Below, in pieces: positions 51,755 through 60,089 of a DNA stretch of 64,000 nucleotides; position 1 is the stretch's first letter; each line of letters starts with the position of its first letter. This DNA comes from Salipaludibacillus sp. CUR1 (lineage in GTDB: Bacteria > Bacillota > Bacilli > Bacillales > Salisediminibacteriaceae), in assembly GCF_021028955.1 (NCBI RefSeq), contig NZ_JAIWPE010000009.1, forward strand, positions 1-64,000, written 5' to 3'. The notes below the pieces were generated by a model that was not told where the DNA came from, ran no database searches, and saw only the letters and a program-made list of their open reading frames with translations. The position numbers and the translations under genes were made by a program.

Positions 51755-53417
51755 GGCTTTCGTTCACTCCTTCATTCTCTTCTTCAGAGGACTCCTCTGA
51801 CTGGTCGACAGGCATTGGAAAAGCCGTCTCGTCAGATAGATATTTAAAATCTTTTTTCAGCCCGTGCCAGTTTTTATTCGCATGGCCTGCCAATACGAGT
51901 CGCCCGTTACGGTTTTGAATCCAAATACGCCTGTGATGCCAGTAAGACCCTTGAACGAGACCAATCATAAAAATGAAGCCGCCAACCGAAATAATAGGTA
52001 AAGTTCTGTCTTTTCTGATTGTCAGGCCTGTTACATTTACCATATCTACGTCAGTCATGCGTATGGCATAGTCATTTTCCCCATTTAATGGTTCATTCAC
52101 CTGGATGCCAACTAAACTGAGTTCCCCTTGCTCTTCCTCATGATCTGTTCCCGGTGGAAACACTTCAAAAATTATTCTTGGATTATCAGGAATACGGTTA
52201 ATCGTAGTCGGTTCGCGATTGTCATCTATTACAAAGTTCGGGAAATACTCCACTATTTCAATCCGGTAACCGTTATCGAACTCATACACATCCTCAGGAT
52301 CGTTTAAATCTACTTCAAATTGAATGTCTGTTAAATCTGTGTTTTCTTCTTCACTTTCAAGGGTAAATGTGAAAGAAGACAGCTCATTCAGCTTATAATC
52401 TACCTGATACAACGAAAATCCTTCGAATGTAAGAGGGTCATTCACACGTATATCATGGTCTTTAACCTCTGCCAGCTCTGTTTCACTGCCAATTGTCCCT
52501 CCGGCCTCCCGGCGAAGTAAAGTGGCAGAAGTCTGATACGTTTTTACAACCGGACCGCCAGCCCTTTCCAGTGCAGGCTGGTATTTTTCATCTTCTTCAT
52601 CATAAAGTTCGATCATAAACTCATTATTTCTCAGAAAGTATTCACCATTTGTCCCGCTGATCACTTCCTGTTCACCTTCCCTGACCCATACATGTTCGTC
52701 TAAATACATTTCCGGGAAGAAGCGGAGCATGCCGCCAATTAGGAATATGATCAACCCAATATGGTTGACGTAAGGGCCCCATCTGGAAAACCGCCCTTTT
52801 TCAGCTAGAATATTACCATTTTCTTTACGGATCTTATAGCGTTTTTCTTTCAACAGACTCTCCGCTTTAATCATATCTTCATCAATATTTTCAGCATTGT
52901 CAGTCTCAGAAAATAAACGCTGCCGTTTCAGGAACGCTTCATGGCGGGTGACACGCTGGGTTTTAAGAGCCCTGTGTAATGGGACCACTCTGTCCAGACT
53001 GCAAATGACAAGAGAGATTCCGAGAGCTGCAATAATCAGCATGTACCACCAGGAGCTGTACAAATTATGGAAGCCCAGCTGATAATAAAGTTTTCCTAGC
53101 GTCCCATACTCCTGTTCATAATAAATAGTCGCATTTTCACCCGGCGGAATATACATCTCCTGAGGAAAAAGCGTCCCTAAAGATGAGGTAAGAAGCAATA
53201 CCACTATAATCCAAATCCCAACTTTAACCGAGGAAAAAAAGTTCCATATTTTATCCACGAATGTTCGCGTATAAGTCTGGGACCGCCTCGCTACCCCTTC
53301 ATAACGCATATTTGCAAGTTTACCTTTTTCTTCTATAAGCGGTTTTCCGCATGATTCACATAAATAAGTCCCGTATGGATTCACGTGGCCGCATTCACAT
53401 TTTACTTTCTCCATCAT
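51735..53417 (-). CDS. resB: Cytochrome c biogenesis protein ResB with N-terminal zinc ribbon
   Basis: ResB is the partner of ResC in haem delivery. The 560 residues start with a small zinc-ribbon-like segment (CECGHVNPYGTYLCESCG, four Cys near 5-23), then helices at about 68-90, 120-140 and 215-232, a large outer domain (about 240-460) and a last helix near 475-490. The end is acidic. ATG at 53417 is only three bases from GGGGGA; the next codon, also ATG, fits better. No resA precedes it. Confidence 0.92.
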   Translation of the reverse strand: MMEKVKCECGHVNPYGTYLCESCGKPLIEEKGKLANMRYEGVARRSQTYTRTFVDKIWNFFSSVKVGIWIIVVLLLTSSLGTLFPQEMYIPPGENATIYYEQEYGTLGKLYYQLGFHNLYSSWWYMLIIAALGISLVICSLDRVVPLHRALKTQRVTRHEAFLKRQRLFSETDNAENIDEDMIKAESLLKEKRYKIRKENGNILAEKGRFSRWGPYVNHIGLIIFLIGGMLRFFPEMYLDEHVWVREGEQEVISGTNGEYFLRNNEFMIELYDEEDEKYQPALERAGGPVVKTYQTSATLLRREAGGTIGSETELAEVKDHDIRVNDPLTFEGFSLYQVDYKLNELSSFTFTLESEEENTDLTDIQFEVDLNDPEDVYEFDNGYRIEIVEYFPNFVIDDNREPTTINRIPDNPRIIFEVFPPGTDHEEEQGELSLVGIQVNEPLNGENDYAIRMTDVDMVNVTGLTIRKDRTLPIISVGGFIFMIGLVQGSYWHHRRIWIQNRNGRLVLAGHANKNWHGLKKDFKYLSDETAFPMPVDQSEESSEEENEGVNESHDPTQR

Positions 53418-53810
53418 AATCCCCCACTAATTCCCTGGAATTAACTCATTTCAATAAAGCAGCAGCCTCTGGTTCCAGCCGTGTTATGTGTGTCAATCCT
53501 TGTCCATTTTCATATTGAAATATATCCGGGAGAATGAAAAAACCATAAGTGTTGGTATAGGAATATACGATCCAATGGACAATGATAAATCAAACCTTCC
53601 CTTCTTCTGAGGAGGAACGATCCACTAACCCTCTGTCTTCTGAAAAACAGCTGTAGAATGTCTATCCTACAGCAGGCCTTATAACCAGCAATCAAGTTTA
53701 TAATTTTGAACCGGAGGATTTTATGCTGCTCCCTGATTATATCTTTTCTAATATAATATTAACACTATCAGTGTAGTGTTAATAGCTCGTTTGTTTGTAA
53801 AATATGAACA
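53418..53810. other. Gene-free region where resA would be expected
   Basis: About 390 bases between resB and rluB. There are hairpins CTGTAG/CTACAG near 53,650-53,671 and ATTAACACTA/TAGTGTTAAT near 53,757-53,782 (the latter just past the rluB stop and probably its terminator). A GGAGGA site with ATG at 53,723 opens only 17 plus-strand codons. No trace of a thioredoxin-like CxxC frame was found, so resA is absent here. Confidence 0.55.
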
Positions 53811-54530
53811 TTATGTGACAGCTAATTCTCTCAGCTGTTTCACTTCATGAGGTTTTAATTCTCTGCTCTCCCCCGCATTCAGACCGTGCAAAGTGAGAAA
53901 ACCATATGTCTCCCTTTTTAATTTTAATACAGGGTGGCCCACATGCTCAAACATCCGGCGCACTTGACGGTTTTTCCCTTCATGTATAGTTATTTCAACG
54001 ACTGATGTATTTTTCTTTTTCTCTGTTTTTTTAACTTTCACTTTTGCCGGCGCCGTCTTGCCATCTTCTAATTTGACCCCTCTCTCAAGCTGTTTAACTG
54101 TTTCCCGGAGTGGCATCCCTTCTACTTTAGCTATATATGTTTTTTTAATTTTATATTTGGGGTGCATGAGCAGGTTGGCGAAATCCCCGTCATTTGTAAG
54201 AAGCAGAAGGCCTGAAGTATCAGAATCCAGTCTTCCGATTGGATAAACCCTCTGTTCAGAATGAATGTAGTCGGTCACTACCTTACGGCCGTGCTCATCC
54301 GATACACTCGAAATAACGCCTGTCGGTTTATATAGTAAAAAATAGACTGGCTGTTCTTTATCAATAGGCACACCGTTGACTGCCACATCATCTTTTTCAG
54401 GATCAACTTTTGTACCTAGTTCGGTAACCTTAACTCCGTTAACAGACACTTTCCCTTCAGTAATTAATCCCTCAGCTTTCCTTCTGGAAGTCACACCTGC
54501 TTGTGCAATAACTTTTTGTAAACGCTCCAT
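53811..54530 (-). CDS. rluB: 23S rRNA pseudouridine synthase RluB
   Basis: RluB isomerises a uridine of 23S rRNA to pseudouridine. The 239 residues start with an S4 RNA-binding domain (MERLQKVIAQAGVTSRRKAEGLI), followed by the RsuA-family catalytic domain with YPIGRLDSDTSGLLLLTNDG near 94-113, where the Asp is catalytic, and the EGKNRQVRRMFEHVGH motif near 180-195. The start has AAGGTGGG. rluB lies next to the res operon, as in B. subtilis. Confidence 0.95.
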   Translation of the reverse strand: MERLQKVIAQAGVTSRRKAEGLITEGKVSVNGVKVTELGTKVDPEKDDVAVNGVPIDKEQPVYFLLYKPTGVISSVSDEHGRKVVTDYIHSEQRVYPIGRLDSDTSGLLLLTNDGDFANLLMHPKYKIKKTYIAKVEGMPLRETVKQLERGVKLEDGKTAPAKVKVKKTEKKKNTSVVEITIHEGKNRQVRRMFEHVGHPVLKLKRETYGFLTLHGLNAGESRELKPHEVKQLRELAVT

Positions 54531-54627
54531 GTATTTCCCACCTTAGATTGTAATCATTTCATTAGTGTTGACTGTAAGTTCCTTGTTTCAAACTTTAATT
54601 TTATCTTTTTTCGGTTAAACTTACAAA

Positions 54628-54661
54628 TAAAAAAACCCTTAAAGGTAACTCTTCAAGGGAA
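54628..54661 (-). terminator. Likely terminator after the dacB-spmAB operon
   Basis: CCCTT/AAGGG-based stem with further pairing (TTCCCTTGAAGAG...AAGGG) followed by TTTTTTTATT on the minus strand. It lies about 115 bases past the spmB stop and before rluB. Confidence 0.55.
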
Positions 54662-54777
54662 AATAATATAACTATGTCTTTTATTAAGAAAAAAGATGAA
54701 AAAGACTCCAAACTGTCTGCGGTCTCTCCTCTTCCGAGAGAAAACGTGCTGCCTAAAAGCAAGAACAACTCCCTAAC

Positions 54778-55308
54778 TTATAAAAAGACAAGGCTTACTA
54801 TAATGATGGAAGCCACTATACCGATGACGTCGGCAGAGAGACCCACTTTAAGTGCGTCCCCCATTTTTTTAATTCCCACAGCACCAAAGTATACAGTTAA
54901 AACGTAAAAAGTCGTATCCGTGCTTCCTTGCATGGTGGATGCCAGTCTTCCAATAAACGAGTCTGGTCCATATGTTCCGATTAAATCACTGGTCATCCCT
55001 AACGCTCCTGTTCCGGATAATGGCCGGATCATTGCTAAAGGAAGAATTTCAGCCGGTATATAAAAGAAAGAAAAGAGAGGCTTAAATAAGTCTATAAAAA
55101 ACCCCATAGCTCCTGACTCACGGAAAACTTTAATTGAGACAAGCATACCAACTAAATACGGGACTATGGAAAAAGACATATTTACCCCTTCCTTTGCCCC
55201 GTCAACGAATGACTCATAAGATGGAACTCTTTTCCAAGTAGCCACTAATAAAATGGTTAATATCAGGGAAGGGATCAACCAGACGGATATGGTCGTTATC
55301 CAGCTCAA
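54778..55308 (-). CDS. spmB: Spore maturation protein B
   Basis: SpmB is an integral membrane protein of the mother cell that, with SpmA and DacB, is needed for full core dehydration and heat resistance. The 176-residue protein has four to five helices and the nucleoside-transporter-like gate motif MIRPLSGTGALGMTSDL near 93-109. The TTG start at 55308 overlaps the spmA stop (TTGA). Confidence 0.93.
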   Translation of the reverse strand: MSWITTISVWLIPSLILTILLVATWKRVPSYESFVDGAKEGVNMSFSIVPYLVGMLVSIKVFRESGAMGFFIDLFKPLFSFFYIPAEILPLAMIRPLSGTGALGMTSDLIGTYGPDSFIGRLASTMQGSTDTTFYVLTVYFGAVGIKKMGDALKVGLSADVIGIVASIIIVSLVFL

Positions 55309-55904
55309 TAGATACCACGTCCTTTATTCATTCTTTTATAATAAAAATACCTGTCTATTAAAATAGCTCCTAAAGTCGAACAGGCAGTGGCTAAAATAGT
55401 TGTCATAACAATTTCTGTAGGGGCGGCAGAGTCATATTCGATTCTGAGAGCGATTACTGTCGTTGGAATCAGGGTTATACTTGCTGTGTTAACAGCCAGC
55501 AGAGTAATCATGGACCTGCTGGCTTCATCTTTATCGTTATTTAATTTTTTCAGTTCTTTCATTGCCTTTATTCCCATTGGAGTAGCAGCATTTCCTAATC
55601 CGAACATATTAGCAGTCATATTGGAAACGATATAGCCTAATGCAGGATGGCCTTTTGGAATATCCGGAAAGAGTTTCGAGATAACCGGGTACATCAGGCG
55701 GCTGACCATATTCAATAATCCGGCGTTTTCAGCTATCTTCATTATACCCAGCCAAAAAGTTAACACGCTTATTAGTCCTATACATATGACTACTGCTTCT
55801 TTTGCTCCGGAGAACACCGCTTCATTTACTGCTTCCATATTGCCGGTAACCGCAGCAAAAATAAACCCTGTTAAAAAAAGGAACACCCAGATGATATTAA
55901 CCAT
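55305..55904 (-). CDS. spmA: Spore maturation protein A
   Basis: SpmA is the membrane partner of SpmB. The 199-residue polytopic protein has NMTANMFGLGNAATPMGIKAMKEL near 93-116, the counterpart of the SpmB gate region, and about five helices. It overlaps the end of dacB by eight bases, giving the operon order dacB-spmA-spmB as in B. subtilis. The ribosome site is weak (GGAATGG), fitting translational coupling to dacB. Confidence 0.93.
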   Translation of the reverse strand: MVNIIWVFLFLTGFIFAAVTGNMEAVNEAVFSGAKEAVVICIGLISVLTFWLGIMKIAENAGLLNMVSRLMYPVISKLFPDIPKGHPALGYIVSNMTANMFGLGNAATPMGIKAMKELKKLNNDKDEASRSMITLLAVNTASITLIPTTVIALRIEYDSAAPTEIVMTTILATACSTLGAILIDRYFYYKRMNKGRGIY

Positions 55905-57045
55905 TTGGGACCATTCCGTTCACTCTAAACCAATGACCCAGCCATTTTTTAAATAAAGAAGGCTCTTCCGTTTTTTCATATACATATTTTAATGGAACGA
56001 TCCCGATAACATTACCCTTCAGTTCTATTTGAACAGTCCCAATAGGATAGGGATAGCCTTCTTGCTCCCATCTTTCTTCATTCGGTTTAAGGAGTACCAC
56101 TCTCTGTTTTAAATGTTTGAAATCTTCATCTGTGAGCGGATATTGGAAGCTGAACTCTGTCCTTAATTTGTTTTTATAAAAGGGATCGTCGACTTTTGTT
56201 ACTGTTCCTTCCTTAACAATGGTACTCATCTCAAAGCTGTCAAAACCCCATTCAAACAAATTCATATGGTCATGCCAGTCACTCGGTGCATTGATTGTTA
56301 CAGCTATTAATTCCATCCCATCCTTTTCAGCAGTGGAAACGAGAGTCCGCTTAGCCCGTTTTGTATAACCCGTTTTACCTCCTGTCGAATGTTTATATAA
56401 TTGAGTGAGAAGTCTGTTTTTATTATTAAAAACCCTTATTCTGTCTTCTGCTGTGACAGATCTGTATGATTTAGAAGCAGAAATTTCCCTGTAATGAGGA
56501 CTCTTCATAGCGTATTGGGTTAGAAGCGCCATATCATAAGCGGTGGAATAATGGTCTTCATGGTCATCGAGCCCGTGCGGGTTTGCAAACAGCGTCTCTT
56601 CCATCCCGATTTCCCGGGCCTTTTCATTCATCATGTATACAAACCCTTCAACACTGCCTCCTACATGCTCGGCTATCGCAATAGCTGCGTCATTTCCGGA
56701 CCGGAGCATCAGCCCGTAGACAAGATCTTCCAATGAGATTTGTTCACCCTCAGTCAAATAGATAGACGACCCTTCTGTTCCGAAGGCTCGTGAGGATACT
56801 GTTACGGTTTCTTCCATCTTTCCAGATTCAATTGCTAAAACAGCTGTCATTATTTTTGTAATACTTGCAATCCTCATTGGTGTACTGGATTCTTTTTCAA
56901 ACAGGATTCTCCCGCTTTCCTGTTCCATGAGTACAGCTCCGTGAGCTGAGACGCCTTTATCAAAAACCTGTTCTGCTGATACCTCTGAGCCAAAAGGAAA
57001 GATAGCCAGAATAATACATATAGATAGAAGTGCAGGCAATTTCAT
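55897..57045 (-). CDS. dacB: Sporulation D-alanyl-D-alanine carboxypeptidase
   Basis: DacB (PBP5*) trims peptide side chains of cortex peptidoglycan, controlling its cross-linking. The 382-residue protein has a signal peptide (about 1-24), the SxxK serine in RIASITKIMTA near 60, SGNDA near 115 and KTGYTKRA near 220, the three active-site boxes. A C-terminal amphipathic region closes it. The ATG at 57045 follows GGAGG; 29 more open codons upstream have no site. Sigma-E control is expected. Confidence 0.94.
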   Translation of the reverse strand: MKLPALLSICIILAIFPFGSEVSAEQVFDKGVSAHGAVLMEQESGRILFEKESSTPMRIASITKIMTAVLAIESGKMEETVTVSSRAFGTEGSSIYLTEGEQISLEDLVYGLMLRSGNDAAIAIAEHVGGSVEGFVYMMNEKAREIGMEETLFANPHGLDDHEDHYSTAYDMALLTQYAMKSPHYREISASKSYRSVTAEDRIRVFNNKNRLLTQLYKHSTGGKTGYTKRAKRTLVSTAEKDGMELIAVTINAPSDWHDHMNLFEWGFDSFEMSTIVKEGTVTKVDDPFYKNKLRTEFSFQYPLTDEDFKHLKQRVVLLKPNEERWEQEGYPYPIGTVQIELKGNVIGIVPLKYVYEKTEEPSLFKKWLGHWFRVNGMVPNG

Positions 57046-57230
57046 GTTATTCCTCCATTCTGGTCCGCGGATGCCCGGGAAAAAGGGCATCAATACTTCT
57101 TTATAAGCCAAGTCTATGCATAAAATGTACAAGTATGTCTGAAGAGTTTGTCTCTCTCCGGAATATAATTTAGTTCTTTGTTAAAACTACTTCTATTAGT
57201 TTCCTTTTATTGAGAAAGGTGAGCACTGAC

Positions 57231-57944
57231 ATGATGGACGAACTTTTCAGGATTATTCTGCGGGTGTTGACTATTCTGCCCCTGCTTTTAATTGTCACTA
57301 TGTATATGGGAAAACGGGCTATCGGACAGCTTCCTTTATTTGATTTTCTGATTATCATTACTTTGGCTTCCGTCACGGGGGCAGATATTGCTGACCCAGA
57401 TATCGAACATCTACATACAATTGTTGCGATTCTAGTCATCGCTTTATTACAGAGAATTGTTAGTTATTTCATCATAAAAAAACGCTGGTTCGGTCATTTC
57501 ATGACTTTTGAACCAACGGTAGTTATAGAAAACGGCGTGCTTATTCTAAAGAATATTGAGCAAATACGTTACTCTATAGACAATATTCTGCAAATGCTCA
57601 GGGAAAAAGATATCTTTGATCTGTCTACGGTAAAGCTGGGAATTGTAGAAGCCAACGGAAAACTTACGGTTTATAGAAATCCTGAGAACTCTCTCGTTAC
57701 TTTAGAAGATATTTATACAGCTAAACGTTCCTCCAACCTCGCATACCCGGTCATGATGGAAGGAAAAGTTTATACAAACATATTAAAAGGTCTTGGCCTC
57801 AATACAGCATGGCTGCATAATGAGTTGAAGAAAAAAGGGATTTTCCGGCCTGAGGAAGTTGTTTTCGCAAGCGTCAATGAAGACAAAGAACTGCATGTCT
57901 CCTTGAAAAATGCGGATTTAAAAGGTCCGCCACTGCAGCATTAG
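57231..57944 (+). CDS. DUF421/YetF-family membrane protein (first copy)
   Basis: A 237-residue protein with three N-terminal helices (about 4-25, 32-50, 60-78) and a soluble part with RYSIDNILQMLREKDIFDLSTVKLGIVEANGKL (about 105-140), the DUF421 core. The ATG at 57231 follows GAAAGGTGAG. It converges on spoVAE, ending three bases away. DUF421 genes are members of spoVA-type heat-resistance operons in Bacillus; here the orientation differs. Molecular function is unknown. Confidence 0.88.
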   Translation: MMDELFRIILRVLTILPLLLIVTMYMGKRAIGQLPLFDFLIIITLASVTGADIADPDIEHLHTIVAILVIALLQRIVSYFIIKKRWFGHFMTFEPTVVIENGVLILKNIEQIRYSIDNILQMLREKDIFDLSTVKLGIVEANGKLTVYRNPENSLVTLEDIYTAKRSSNLAYPVMMEGKVYTNILKGLGLNTAWLHNELKKKGIFRPEEVVFASVNEDKELHVSLKNADLKGPPLQH

Positions 57945-57947
57945 CTT

Positions 57948-58298
57948 TTAACCTTTTGGCTTGAAAATCAGAGCGGCGAGAAAACTGAAAATTATCGCTG
58001 CGGATACCCCTGCACTCGTCACTTCAAATATTCCTGTTAAAATTCCTATTAAACCGCTTTGCTGCGCTTCTGTGACTGCCCCGTGCACCAACGCATTACC
58101 GAAGCTTGTGATTGGAACTGTAGCTCCTGCTCCTGCAAAATCTATAAGAGGTTCATAAAGGTCCAGCCCGTCGAGTACCGCCCCTGCTACTACTAATGTA
58201 CTTAACGTGTGAGCAGGAGTTAACTTCCCTACGTCCAGAAGAAGCTGCCCTATAAGACAAATGATCCCTCCAACTACAAATGCATTTACAAATATCAT
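57948..58298 (-). CDS. spoVAE: Stage V sporulation protein AE (SpoVAEb type)
   Basis: The 116-residue membrane protein matches SpoVAE(b): [13 protein letters not shown] near 10-22, [27 protein letters not shown] near 44-70 and a hydrophobic C-terminus. SpoVA proteins form the channel for dipicolinic acid uptake in sporulation and release in germination. The start has GGGAGG. It lies 47 bases after spoVAC; spoVAD, normally between them, is not there. Confidence 0.92.
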   Translation of the reverse strand: MIFVNAFVVGGIICLIGQLLLDVGKLTPAHTLSTLVVAGAVLDGLDLYEPLIDFAGAGATVPITSFGNALVHGAVTEAQQSGLIGILTGIFEVTSAGVSAAIIFSFLAALIFKPKG

Positions 58299-58345
58299 TA
58301 TAAAATACCTCCCAGTACTTACTGTCTAAATAATTTCTACCCTAA

Positions 58346-58810
58346 TTACAGCCCAAAAAATAAATATTTTACTAATACAATGACAAAAGCGGCAAACACC
58401 CCAAAAACAATGACCGATCCCGCAAGCTTAAACATATTTCCGCCTACACCGAGAACATAGCCTTCTGTTCTGTGTTCTATAGCCGCGGAAGCCATAGCAT
58501 TGGCAAAGCCAGTTACGGGAACTGCCGAGCCTGCTCCTGCAAACTGGCCAAAACGGTCATATATTCCTAAACCAGTTAATAAAGAGGCAATAAATACAAG
58601 TGTCGCTACGGTCGGATCACCTGCTGTTTTTTCAGTAAAATCAAAGTAGGCGACGAAGCCGTTCTGAATAATTTGGCCAAAAGTACACACCAGGCCTCCA
58701 ATGATAAAAGCCTTAACGCAGTTCTTTAAAACCGGACGTTTAATCTCATGTTTTCCGGCAAGTTTTTTATACTCTTGTTGAGAAGGGGTTAACTTTGAGT
58801 CTTTATCCAT
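58346..58810 (-). CDS. spoVAC: Stage V sporulation protein AC
   Basis: The 154-residue protein has a charged N-terminus, then four helices with GGLVCTFGQIIQNGF near 38-52 and FGQFAGAGSAVPVTGFANAMASAAIEHRTEGYVLGVGGNMF near 86-126, the SpoVAC signature. B. subtilis SpoVAC acts as a mechanosensitive channel for dipicolinate. It is 10 bases downstream of the YhcN-like lipoprotein gene. This is a short accessory-type cluster rather than the full spoVA operon. Confidence 0.93.
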   Translation of the reverse strand: MDKDSKLTPSQQEYKKLAGKHEIKRPVLKNCVKAFIIGGLVCTFGQIIQNGFVAYFDFTEKTAGDPTVATLVFIASLLTGLGIYDRFGQFAGAGSAVPVTGFANAMASAAIEHRTEGYVLGVGGNMFKLAGSVIVFGVFAAFVIVLVKYLFFGL

Positions 58811-58820
58811 ATGGCAACAC

Positions 58821-59258
58821 CTACGCTTTCATATCTTCTTCAATTTTTTTGATTTCTTCTTCCAGCTTCTTTTTAGAAATCTGGCGGTCATTCAGGCGTT
58901 CTTTAAGTTCAGTAATTTCCATTTCAATTTTCTTATCCGTGGAAACCTGCACCTTGCTGCCTTTTACTGCATCTTCCACTTCTTTCTTAGTCTGACTGCG
59001 AATATCTTTAAGGAAGAAACGGTCAAACCCTTCTACATCAAGATAAATGAATATATCCTTTTCAAAGGACACCGCTTGAGCCTTATCAACTTTCTCCACC
59101 CGTTCAGCCGCTTTCTCAGCCGTTTCAGCATCCACCTGAGAAATGATTGTATGTTTAATTACTGATTGACCTTGTAAGTTCTCTCTGTCTTCGTTTGTTT
59201 GACAAGCAGTTGTACTAAGTATAATTAAGAGGCTTAAAATAAAGGCCCACTTTCTCAT
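58821..59258 (-). CDS. YhcN/YlaJ-family sporulation lipoprotein
   Basis: A 145-residue lipoprotein: signal peptide MRKWAFILSLLIILSTTAC with Cys near 19, then a YhcN/YlaJ domain (AETAEKAAERVEKVDKAQAV near 45-64, IFIYLDVEGFDRFF near 70-83) and a charged coiled coil from about 110 to the end. Such lipoproteins sit in the spore inner membrane and precede spoVAC in transferable spoVA operons. The ATG at 59258 has AGGATAGGA; the longer open frame is unsupported. Confidence 0.85.
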   Translation of the reverse strand: MRKWAFILSLLIILSTTACQTNEDRENLQGQSVIKHTIISQVDAETAEKAAERVEKVDKAQAVSFEKDIFIYLDVEGFDRFFLKDIRSQTKKEVEDAVKGSKVQVSTDKKIEMEITELKERLNDRQISKKKLEEEIKKIEEDMKA

Positions 59259-59346
59259 TCCTATCCTCACCCTTTCATTCTTCATAGTTATAGTATCGTA
59301 AGCGGTAAATTTTTTATGTTGGGAAATTATGTGAGACAAAAAAGCA

Positions 59347-59373
59347 CATGCATAAAGAAGGTCTTTATGCATG
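59347..59373 (-). terminator. Terminator after the cytochrome b subunit gene
   Basis: CATGCATAAAGA/TCTTTATGCATG perfect 12-bp stem with a three-base loop followed by TGCTTTTTT on the minus strand. Confidence 0.85.
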
Positions 59374-59402
59374 CGCCTGATTTCCCTATTTTATTTTTCA
59401 AT

Positions 59403-60089
59403 TTATGAGACAGACTTATTCTTTTTATTTTTTTGTGCCTTAAGTTCCTTATACCATAAGCTGTGGCGGTGTTTAACATATTCTTTATTTACTTTACCTG
59501 TAAACATCCCGGCAAGCATTTTTCTGTTTTCTTTAAACAAAAAGGCTGCCATATGACCAATAAAAGCAAAAATAATTAACACCGTACCAAGATTGTGACC
59601 TAGGGTTACGATCACCATCATCGTATTCGATATATTGACTCCGCTTAAATTCTGATATACTTTTATCCCTCCTGTAACTATTAAAACAGCTATTGCCACA
59701 GCAAACAGCATATACGCCAAACGCTGTTCAGGAAGATATTTCTCACTCGGTGGTTCCTGTTTTTTTAATATCATAGCTTTAATCAGCTGCCAGGAAGCCT
59801 TCATGTCTCCTTTTTTCGGTAAAATCGCATATTCTTTGCGAATAATATGAAAGACAATATGATAAAAAACCGTAAAAATTAAAATAGAAGCGAAAATATA
59901 GTGTACCCATAAAGTTAATTCATAACTTGTTAACCAGCCGGTTCCAAAAGGCTGCCACAGTAGGTAACGGCCATATAGAGGGAGCTGCCCTAATCCCGTA
60001 ATAATTAGCATTAAAATGGAAATGGCACTTGCCCAGTGAACAAACCGATTAGACTTTGACTGCCTGATTATTTTATCTGATTTACTCAT
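59403..60089 (-). CDS. Cytochrome b subunit, formate dehydrogenase gamma type
   Basis: The 228-residue membrane protein has four helices and histidines in haem-ligand positions: RFVHW near 15-19, VHYIFASIL and FYHIVFHII near 65-85, LGHNLG and FIGHMAAF near 165-185. This is the FdnI/FdoI fold that passes electrons to menaquinone with dihaem b. The ATG at 60089 follows AAGGAGG and overlaps the FeS subunit gene by eight bases. A phs/psr-type partner is also possible. No catalytic subunit is adjacent. Confidence 0.85.
   Translation of the reverse strand: MSKSDKIIRQSKSNRFVHWASAISILMLIITGLGQLPLYGRYLLWQPFGTGWLTSYELTLWVHYIFASILIFTVFYHIVFHIIRKEYAILPKKGDMKASWQLIKAMILKKQEPPSEKYLPEQRLAYMLFAVAIAVLIVTGGIKVYQNLSGVNISNTMMVIVTLGHNLGTVLIIFAFIGHMAAFLFKENRKMLAGMFTGKVNKEYVKHRHSLWYKELKAQKNKKNKSVS

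Noticed and set aside
53723-53776. 17-codon plus-strand frame with GGAGGA before ATG
   Set aside because: Too short and ends inside the likely rluB terminator; the ribosome site alone is not enough.
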